A stretch of DNA of 42,985 bases from contig CAMHMZ010000020.1 in NCBI GenBank assembly GCA_946186375.1, positions 1-42,985 on the forward strand, read 5' to 3'. Every line of letters starts with the position of its first letter. Position 1 is the stretch's first letter. Of this stretch, positions 1-5,539 are shown piece by piece. Origin of the DNA: an uncultured Clostridia bacterium. GTDB taxonomy: Bacteria > Bacillota > Clostridia > Oscillospirales > Oscillospiraceae. The translations under genes and the position numbers were made by a program. The notes under the pieces are model-generated. The model was not told where the DNA came from and ran no database searches. It saw only the letters and a program-made list of their open reading frames with translations.

Positions 1-55
1 ACCAGTGACCCCCTGCTTGTAAGGCAGGTGCTCTAACCAGCTGAGCTATGCTCCC
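1..55 (-). tRNA. tRNA-Val(UAC), 3' end cut off by window edge
   Basis: Read on the minus strand, the sequence opens with the acceptor strand GGGAGCA, followed by a D arm (GCTCAGCTGGTTAGAGC) and an anticodon stem-loop CCTGC-CTTACAA-GCAGG. The loop places the anticodon TAC, which reads valine GUA codons. The variable region and the start of the T arm (GTCACTGGT) are present. The T loop and 3' acceptor strand lie outside the window, so the gene is partial. A consensus promoter sits just upstream at 73-101. Confidence 0.93.
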
Positions 56-72
56 AAACCGAAAGCTTTGTT

Positions 73-101
73 ATAATACCAAAAGACTCCGACTTTGTCA
101 A
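73..101 (-). promoter_or_regulatory. Promoter of tRNA-Val
   Basis: On the minus strand TTGACA (101-96) and TATTAT (78-73) are separated by 17 bp, and the tRNA 5' end follows about 18 bp after the -10 box. The promoter begins about 10 bp past the hslO stop, so the tRNA probably has its own transcript. Confidence 0.8.
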
Positions 102-111
102 TATGCTATTT

Positions 112-1008
112 TTACTTTTCCGCTGTTTTTTCGTCGAGGAGCTTCCTCAGATCCGCGGGCGTGATCGTGTAGATCTTGTCGCAGAACTGGCAGCGCACCT
201 CGTGCTCGCGCCCCTCCGCGATCATCTCGCGCAGCTCCTCCTCGTCAATAACGGACAGCGCCTCGTCTACGCGCTCCCGGCTGCAGGCGCAGCGGTAGCC
301 CACCGGGGCCTCGGCGGCGACGTGCCAGTCAAAGCCCTTCAGTACCTGCCGGAAAAGCTCCTCCGGCCCGTCCTCGCCGAGGATCGTGGTGAGCTGATCC
401 ATGAGGAAGATGTTCTCCTCGAGCTTCGCGATCGTCTCCTCCGGCGCGCCGGGCATGAGCTGCACCAGAAAGCCGCCCGCGGCCTTGATGCTCCGGTCCG
501 CGTCCACCAGCACGCCCAGCCCGCAGGCCGAGGGCACCTGGTCGCTGGAGAGGAGATAGGCCGTGACGTCCTCGGCGATCTCGCCGCTGACAAGCTCCAC
601 CGAGCCGATATAGGGCTCGCGCAGGCCGATGTCGCGGCTCACTGTCAGAAGCCCGTCGCGCCCGACGGCGCCGCCCACGTCGAGCTTGCCGTCGCTTCGC
701 AGGGGCAGCTCCACCGTCGGATCGCCCACATAGCCGCGGGTGTAGCCCTCGTGGTCGGAGACCGCCACCACGCCGCCGATCGGGCCGCCGCCCTGGATGC
801 GGATGGTGAGGCTCGCATTTTCCTCCTTCATCGCTTCGCCCAGCAGGGAGGCCGCGCAGAGCGTGCGCCCGAGCGCCGCCGCGGCGACCGGGGAGCAGCC
901 GTGGATCTCTCGCGCGCGCTGCACCATGTCCCGCGCGGAAATGACCGCCATCTTGACGCTGCCTTCGCCGGCAGTCGCCCGTATGATCTTGTCTGTCATG
1001 TCACTCAT
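112..1008 (-). CDS. hslO: Hsp33 redox-regulated molecular chaperone
   Basis: This is a cytoplasmic holdase chaperone that is switched on by disulfide formation under oxidative stress. The protein is about 298 residues, the usual Hsp33 length. The N-terminal half carries the family core (CSPVAAAALGRT, then GGGPIGGVVAV and a GYVGDP segment). The C-terminal redox switch keeps the four zinc-binding cysteines as CAC and CQFC, 32 residues apart. Start: an ATG at 1008 (MSDMTDK) overlaps the end of the methyltransferase gene by 8 bases; a second ATG at 999 would avoid the overlap. A longer in-frame extension to 1080 lies wholly inside the upstream gene and is not believed. The overlap implies co-transcription with the methyltransferase and yerC. 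Confidence 0.93.
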   Translation of the reverse strand: MSDMTDKIIRATAGEGSVKMAVISARDMVQRAREIHGCSPVAAAALGRTLCAASLLGEAMKEENASLTIRIQGGGPIGGVVAVSDHEGYTRGYVGDPTVELPLRSDGKLDVGGAVGRDGLLTVSRDIGLREPYIGSVELVSGEIAEDVTAYLLSSDQVPSACGLGVLVDADRSIKAAGGFLVQLMPGAPEETIAKLEENIFLMDQLTTILGEDGPEELFRQVLKGFDWHVAAEAPVGYRCACSRERVDEALSVIDEEELREMIAEGREHEVRCQFCDKIYTITPADLRKLLDEKTAEK

Positions 1009-1729
1009 CCCGTTTCGCAATGATAAATAGCCGTCCGTCCTCACCCTGAGGGCCGTCCGTCCTCTGACGCTGCGCGGCAAAGCCCGCCTGCGTCAGCAGC
1101 GCCGAGAGCCTTTCCGGCTCGTGGGCGTATTCCACGTGCTCCTCGCTCTCCCTGCGCCAGAGCGCTCCCTCGCGCTCGAAGAGATCCATCCCGTAGACGA
1201 GCGCGCCGGCCTCCTCGTCGAAGTCCGCGCGCCAGAGGCACAGCAGATCCTCCGTCTCGTCCAGATAGATCTGCCCGTCGCGATTTTTCAGCCACTCCGG
1301 CGTGCGGATATCGAAGAGCAGCAGTCCGCCGGGCCGCACGAAGAGGTGCAGCCGCCGGAAGAGCTCCGGCAGGATCCCGGGCGGGAGATAATTGAGCGAG
1401 TCGAGCGAGCAGTAGGCCGCGTCGACCGTCCCGTAGAGGTCCAGCTCCTCCGCACTCTGGCAGAGAAAGAGGGGCGGCACAGGAAGCGCCGCCGCCTTTT
1501 CGCGCGCCTGCATCAGCATATCCACCGAGGCGTCGACCGCGATCAGCTCGTAGCCGCGCCGGGCCATGAGCGCCGTGAGTGTGCCCGTGCCGCAGCAGAG
1601 GTCGAGCAAAAGGCGGAATTCGCCGCCGTCACGCGCGAATTCCGCCTCATAGAGATCCGCAAAGCGCTCATAGGATACGTCGCCCGTCAGCGAGTCATAC
1701 CAGGCGGCGAGAGGGCCGTAGGCGTTCAC
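1001..1729 (-). CDS. Class I SAM-dependent methyltransferase
   Basis: The 242-residue protein has the class I Rossmann motif I (LLDLCCGTGTLTALMARRG) followed by the acidic end of strand 2 (LIAVDAS), and a YCSLDSLNYL segment where motif IV/post-I normally falls. It most resembles small-molecule methyltransferases annotated as YqeM/UbiE-like in Firmicutes; the substrate cannot be told. The start is GTG at 1729, which overlaps the yerC stop codon as GTGA, a translational-coupling arrangement. The upstream in-frame extension to 1936 is inside yerC and rejected. It sits second in a yerC-methyltransferase-hslO operon. Confidence 0.85.
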   Translation of the reverse strand: MNAYGPLAAWYDSLTGDVSYERFADLYEAEFARDGGEFRLLLDLCCGTGTLTALMARRGYELIAVDASVDMLMQAREKAAALPVPPLFLCQSAEELDLYGTVDAAYCSLDSLNYLPPGILPELFRRLHLFVRPGGLLLFDIRTPEWLKNRDGQIYLDETEDLLCLWRADFDEEAGALVYGMDLFEREGALWRRESEEHVEYAHEPERLSALLTQAGFAAQRQRTDGPQGEDGRLFIIAKRDE

Positions 1730-2034
1730 GCCTCCGCCTCCGGATTCTTGTCCTGCATGCGCTCGAACACGATGGCATAGCCGTCGTTGCCGTACTGCAG
1801 CGAACGGTTGACGCGGCTGATCGTGGCGCTGGAGGCGCCGGTCTCGGCCAGGATGTCGTTGTAGATCATGCCGTTGTTGAGACACACGGCCACCTGGAAG
1901 CGCTGCTCCATGGCCAGCAGCTCCGACACCGTGCACAGATCGTCAAAAAACTTCATGCACTCGTCCACGGTCTGCAGGGAGAGGATCGCCTCATACATCG
2001 CCTTGTTGCGCGGTTTTCTCGGGAGCTTGTTCAT
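1726..2034 (-). CDS. yerC: YerC/YecD family TrpR-related DNA-binding protein
   Basis: This 102-residue protein has the Trp-repressor-like fold of the YerC/YecD family, with the helix-turn-helix segment NGMIYNDILAETGASSATISRVNRSL at about residues 54-79. YerC-type proteins in Firmicutes are small cytoplasmic regulators, often near purine or replication genes; the ligand and targets are unknown. The ATG at 2034 is preceded by GGAGGT. It is the first gene of the minus-strand operon and ends overlapping the methyltransferase start. Confidence 0.88.
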   Translation of the reverse strand: MNKLPRKPRNKAMYEAILSLQTVDECMKFFDDLCTVSELLAMEQRFQVAVCLNNGMIYNDILAETGASSATISRVNRSLQYGNDGYAIVFERMQDKNPEAEA

Positions 2035-2072
2035 GCCGGTTCCGACCTCCGTTCTGTTTTATAGTTGGTAAT

Positions 2073-2101
2073 ATCATACACGAAACCTTTTGAAATGTAA
2101 A
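2073..2101 (-). promoter_or_regulatory. Promoter of the yerC operon
   Basis: On the minus strand TTTACA (2101-2096), a 17-bp spacer and TATGAT (2078-2073) precede the yerC start by about 40 bp. Confidence 0.65.
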
Positions 2102-2230
2102 GAACTAAAGTGTGAAAATTGTGGAAATAAATTCCTCACTGTATTCCTCCGAAACAGGGGAGATAAGCGGCGCTATTTTGCCCTGCGCGCGCTTGCGGAA
2201 AGGGCGGAGTCGGGTTATAGTGAGTATGAA

Positions 2231-2263
2231 AAGGAAAATCACGGGGCAAGGCCGATTTTCCTT
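2231..2263. promoter_or_regulatory. Inverted repeat overlapping the nfeD promoter
   Basis: AAGGAAAATC and GATTTTCCTT form a perfect 10-bp inverted repeat with a 13-base centre. Its right arm runs into the -35 box at 2262. There is no T-tract, so an operator is more likely than a terminator. The rest of 2102-2284 shows nothing else convincing. Confidence 0.45.
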
Positions 2264-2290
2264 GCGGAAAAGAAGAGGATAGAGTATAAT
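2262..2290 (+). promoter_or_regulatory. Promoter of nfeD-SPFH operon
   Basis: TTGCGG (2262-2267), 17-bp spacer, TATAAT (2285-2290). The nfeD start follows after about 33 bp with AGGAGAG as ribosome binding site. Confidence 0.8.
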
Positions 2291-2323
2291 TATTTCAGAA
2301 GTCCTTAGAAAGGAGAGATCATC

Positions 2324-2758
2324 ATGCAAATGCCCGTTGTTTGGCTGATCGCCATGGTCGTGCTGCTCATCATCGAGGCCGTCGTGCCCGGGCTCGTTTC
2401 GATCTGGTTTGCGCTCGGCGCGCTGGCGGCGCTTATCACGTCGCTGTTCCATGCGCCGCTGTGGTTCCAGCTCGTGTGGTTTTTCCTGGTGTCCATCCTG
2501 AGCCTTGTTCTGACAAGGCCGCTGGCCGCCAAGTACGTCAACTCCCGCACCCAGCCCACGAATGCCGACGTACTGATCGGCAGGGAATGCGTCGTCACGG
2601 AGGACATCGACAATGTGCTCGGCACCGGCGCCGTGACCGTCGGCGGCAAGGTCTGGACGGCCCGCGCGGCAGAGGAGGAGCTGCGTCTGAAAAAAGGCGG
2701 CAAGGCCCGCGTCCTGCGCATCGAGGGCGTCAAGCTCATCGTGGAGCAGATCGACTGA
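2324..2758 (+). CDS. NfeD-like membrane protein
   Basis: The 144-residue protein has two or three N-terminal transmembrane segments (about residues 5-65) followed by a soluble beta-rich domain with the typical short-NfeD OB-fold pattern: LIGRECVVTEDI, GAVTVGGKVWTARA and a closing V-x-G-V-x-L-x-V strand. NfeD proteins partner with SPFH/stomatin proteins, and here the next gene, 40 bp downstream, encodes exactly such a partner. The pair is thought to organise membrane microdomains or membrane quality control. The start ATG has AGGAGAG 8 bases upstream. Confidence 0.88.
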   Translation: MQMPVVWLIAMVVLLIIEAVVPGLVSIWFALGALAALITSLFHAPLWFQLVWFFLVSILSLVLTRPLAAKYVNSRTQPTNADVLIGRECVVTEDIDNVLGTGAVTVGGKVWTARAAEEELRLKKGGKARVLRIEGVKLIVEQID

Positions 2759-2798
2759 AGCTATAACATTTAAGCCAATATAAAAGGAGGAACACAAT

Positions 2799-3692
2799 AT
2801 GAACGGAGGAACCATCGCACTGATCGCGCTGATCGTGATCATCATCGTCATCCTCATCCGCAACATCCGCATCGTACAGCAGGCGAGAGCCTACGTGATC
2901 GAGCGCCTCGGCGCCTACAAGACCACCTGGAACGTCGGCATGCATCTGAAGGTGCCCTTCATCGAGCGCGTTGCCAAGGTCGTCTCCCTCAAGGAGCAGG
3001 TGGCCGACTTCCCGCCCCAGCCCGTCATCACCAAGGACAACGTCACCATGCAGATCGATACCGTGGTCTATTTCCAGATCACCGATCCGAAGCTCTACAC
3101 CTACGGCATCGAGCAGCCCATGATCGCCATCGAGAACCTCGCGGCCACCACGCTGCGTAACATCATCGGCGACCTGGAGCTCGACCAGTGCCTGACGAGC
3201 CGCGACATCATCAACACCAAGATGCGCGCCATCCTGGACGAGGCCACCGACCCCTGGGGCATCAAGGTCAACCGCGTCGAGCTCAAGAACATCCTGCCTC
3301 CCAAGGAGATCCAGAACGCCATGGAGAAGCAGATGAAGGCTGAGCGTGAACGCCGTGAAGCCATCCTGCGCGCCGAAGGCGAGAAGCGCGCCGCTATCCT
3401 TGAGGCCGAGGGCGAGAAGGAGTCCGCGATCCTGCGCGCCGACGCCAAGAAGCAGCAGCAGATCCTCGAGGCCGAAGGCGAGGCCGAGGCCATCCTCAAG
3501 GTCCAGACTGCCACGGCCGAGGGCATCAAGCTCATCAACCAGGCCGCCCCGACCGACGCCGTCATCCGCATCAAGGCCCTCGAGGCCTTCTCCGCCGCGG
3601 CCAACGGCCAGGCGACCAAGATCATCATCCCCAGCGAGATCCAGGGCCTTGCCGGTCTGGCCGAGGGCGTGATCGAAGCCACCAAGAAGTAA
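2799..3692 (+). CDS. SPFH/Band 7 (stomatin/slipin-like) membrane protein
   Basis: This 297-residue protein has one N-terminal membrane segment (about residues 4-22), then the Band 7 domain with AYVIERLGAY and VPFIERVAKVVSLKEQ, followed by DNVTMQIDTVVYFQI. A long charged coiled coil of AEGEK/AEGEA repeats runs from about 185 to 235, as in QmcA/HflK-type SPFH proteins that form oligomeric cages at the membrane. The AAGGAGG ribosome binding site is strong. With the preceding NfeD protein it forms a two-gene operon. Confidence 0.93.
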   Translation: MNGGTIALIALIVIIIVILIRNIRIVQQARAYVIERLGAYKTTWNVGMHLKVPFIERVAKVVSLKEQVADFPPQPVITKDNVTMQIDTVVYFQITDPKLYTYGIEQPMIAIENLAATTLRNIIGDLELDQCLTSRDIINTKMRAILDEATDPWGIKVNRVELKNILPPKEIQNAMEKQMKAERERREAILRAEGEKRAAILEAEGEKESAILRADAKKQQQILEAEGEAEAILKVQTATAEGIKLINQAAPTDAVIRIKALEAFSAAANGQATKIIIPSEIQGLAGLAEGVIEATKK

Positions 3693-3706
3693 AAAAACCA
3701 AACGGC

Positions 3707-3766
3707 TGACAGCAGCCGCCGTCGCCACAGCCGGGCTCCGTCCGGCTGTGGCGATCTGCGCTGTCA
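3707..3766 (+). terminator. Long nested hairpin after the SPFH gene
   Basis: The inner stem CGCCACAGCCGG / CCGGCTGTGGCG (3723-3734, 3742-3753) sits inside an outer arm pair TGACAGC / GCTGTCA (3707-3713, 3760-3766). No T-tract follows, so it may be a partial terminator or mRNA stabiliser between this operon and hexokinase. Confidence 0.45.
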
Positions 3767-3779
3767 AGAAAAGAATACG

Positions 3780-3800
3780 CCCGGCGGAGAAACCGCCGGG
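3780..3800 (+). other. Short hairpin just ahead of the hexokinase ribosome binding site
   Basis: CCCGGCGG-agaaa-CCGCCGGG, an 8-bp perfect GC-rich stem, ends about 7 bases before the GGAGGAAG ribosome binding site at 3808. It could shield or expose that site; no regulator is indicated. Confidence 0.4.
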
Positions 3801-3821
3801 AGCGTCGGAGGAAGAGATAGA

Positions 3822-5093
3822 ATGAGCGAGAGAGGCAGAGCTTTTCTGGAGCGCCACGGCATGCAGCCGGAGCGCATCGACCCGATCCCCTGCGCCGAGA
3901 AAATGTGCGAGAGCCTGCGCGAGGGCCTCAGCAGAGACGGGGCCACCGTGCCCATGATCCCCACCTGGCTGCGCGTCGACGGCGAGCTGCCGCACGGCAG
4001 CACCGCCATCGTGATCGACGCGGGCGGCACGAACTTCCGCTGCGCGCTGGCGCGCTTTACGCCGGAGGGCTGCCGCATCGAGCGCGTGAGCAAGCGAAAA
4101 ATGCCCGGGATCGAGCGGCCGGCGAGCTGGGAGGAATTCATCTCCTTCGTGGCCGACGCGGTGGAGCCCCTGGCCGCGGAGGCTGACGCGATCGGCTTCT
4201 GCTTCTCCTATTCGGCCGACATCACGCCCGAGGTGGACGGCCGCGTCATCCGCATCGACAAGGAGGTCACCATCACCGGCTGCGAGGGCAAGCTTGTCGG
4301 CGCCTCGCTATCGGCGGAGCTTAAGCGCCGCGGCCTCGGCGAAAAGCGCGTCGTCGTGCTCAACGATACGGCGGCCGTCCTGCTCGGCGGCTCGGCGACG
4401 CTTGACAAGAGCGCCTACGAGGGCTTCATCGGCCAGGTCAGCGGCACGGGTACCAACACCTGCTGCGTCCTGCCGCTCTCGCGCATCGGCAAGCTTGGGC
4501 GCGCGGAGGATACGCGCATCCTCGTCAATCTCGAGTCCGGCCTCTATGACGGGCTGCCGCGCGGCGACTTCGACCTCGAGCTCGACGCTGCAAGCGCCAA
4601 TCCCGGTCTGAAGGCGCTCGAGAAGCTGACGGCGGGCGTGTATCTGGGCGAGCTCATGCGGCACATGACCGCCGCAGCCTCCCGCGAGGGAGAGATCACC
4701 GCCGCGACGGAGGCGCGCATTTTGTCTCTCGGCCACTTCGACACGGCCACGGTGGACGCCTGGGCCTGCGGCGAGGGGCTGGAGGAGCTCTGCGAAAACG
4801 CGGACGAGGCCGCCTTCCTGACGGAGCTGAGCCTTGCGCTCTTTGAAAGATCTGCGCGCGCCATGTGCGTCAACCTCCTTGCCATCCTGCTTCTGACCGG
4901 CGAGGGGAAGAAAAAGCCCGTGTGCCTGTGCGCGGAGGGCTCGCTCGTGCAGAAGGGGCGGCGCTACCGCCCGCGGCTCGAGGCGCTGTTGAAGGAATAT
5001 GCCGGAGGCGTGCTGGGCCGCCGCGTGGAGCTGCGCGTCGGCGAGGAGACGACCCTCCCCGGTGCCGCCGCCGCGGCGCTGCTGAACGGCTGA
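3822..5093 (+). CDS. Hexokinase (eukaryotic-type family)
   Basis: This enzyme is predicted to phosphorylate glucose or another hexose with ATP in the cytoplasm. The 423-residue length and motifs fit the hexokinase family proper, not the shorter bacterial ROK or Glk kinases. The phosphate-1 motif AIVIDAGGTNFRCAL lies at about residues 61-76, the sugar-binding/catalytic LNDTAAVLLGG at about 178-190, GFIGQVSGTGTNTCCV at about 205-221, and the C-terminal adenosine motif CAEGSLVQKG near 370. GGAGGAAG precedes the ATG. No promoter is evident directly upstream, so transcription may read through from the NfeD-SPFH operon. It probably primes sugars released by the window's glycoside hydrolases. Confidence 0.88.
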   Translation: MSERGRAFLERHGMQPERIDPIPCAEKMCESLREGLSRDGATVPMIPTWLRVDGELPHGSTAIVIDAGGTNFRCALARFTPEGCRIERVSKRKMPGIERPASWEEFISFVADAVEPLAAEADAIGFCFSYSADITPEVDGRVIRIDKEVTITGCEGKLVGASLSAELKRRGLGEKRVVVLNDTAAVLLGGSATLDKSAYEGFIGQVSGTGTNTCCVLPLSRIGKLGRAEDTRILVNLESGLYDGLPRGDFDLELDAASANPGLKALEKLTAGVYLGELMRHMTAAASREGEITAATEARILSLGHFDTATVDAWACGEGLEELCENADEAAFLTELSLALFERSARAMCVNLLAILLLTGEGKKKPVCLCAEGSLVQKGRRYRPRLEALLKEYAGGVLGRRVELRVGEETTLPGAAAAALLNG

Positions 5094-5101
5094 GAACCCC
5101 C

Positions 5102-5139
5102 CCCCGGAACGGAAACGCAGTTTTCCGTTCCGGGGTTTT
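5102..5139 (+). terminator. Rho-independent-type terminator of hexokinase
   Basis: CCCCGGAACGGAAA, loop CGCAGT, TTTCCGTTCCGGGG, then TTTT. A 14-bp perfect stem with an A-tract/T-tract at the tip. Confidence 0.85.
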
Positions 5140-5141
5140 CA

Positions 5142-5364
5142 TTTTCAGAGGGGTAAACGGAAGTTTAGCGAGGAATTCGGAATTCGGAATGCGGAATTCG
5201 GAATACAGGGAAGACGAGGGATAGAACGAGGAAATTGACGTCCACGCCGTAGGGGCGGCTACCAGCCGCCCGCCAACTCTGTACCATGTCCGCGGGCGGC
5301 TGATAGCCGCCCCTACGACATCATTTCAAACTCCTCGCTAAACTCCGGTTTTCCTTTCTGAAAA
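5142..5364. repeat. Intergenic palindromic repeat, copy A
   Basis: The outer arms start TTTTCAG and end CTGAAAA. Inside the left arm are GTTTAGCGAGGAATT and a run of GGAATTC-type units; inside the right arm, read in reverse, are GTTTAGCGAGGAG and TTTGAAATGATGTCGTAGG. The core is a near-perfect inverted pair, GTAGGGGCGGCTACCAGCC against GGCTGATAGCCGCCCCTAC. Close relatives are at 8366, 14340, 31922 and 40791. No gene or promoter is seen inside. It fills most of the 446-base hexokinase-LRR gap. Confidence 0.85.
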
Positions 5365-5448
5365 CCAAAAACCAAATCTCCCGTTTCGCTTTGCTCCGGA
5401 TCCCGAACTCCGCCTTCCAAATTATATTGCTTTTCTCCCGCCCGGGTA

Positions 5449-5477
5449 TAGACAAGGACATGCAGATTGTATATAAT
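5449..5477 (+). promoter_or_regulatory. Promoter of the LRR protein gene
   Basis: TAGACA (5449-5454), 17-bp spacer, TATAAT (5472-5477). The leader is about 55 bases and ends with AGGAGGGG before the ATG. Confidence 0.7.
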
Positions 5478-5539
5478 TAAATAAACAAAAATTAGATCGA
5501 TTTTCAGCTTGGCGAAAAGATGACAGGAGGGGACCGAGA

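Noticed and set aside
1730-1936. N-terminal extension of the methyltransferase
   Set aside because: It overlaps yerC entirely and the GTGA overlap with a class I methyltransferase start explains the gene fully.
2090-2308. Possible 72-residue protein with a CENCGNKF start before nfeD
   Set aside because: It would need a TTG start without a ribosome binding site and overlaps both the yerC and nfeD promoters; the cysteines look accidental.
5142-5364. Repeat copies as insertion sequences with their own transposase
   Set aside because: They are under 450 bp and contain no credible open frame, so at most they are non-autonomous.
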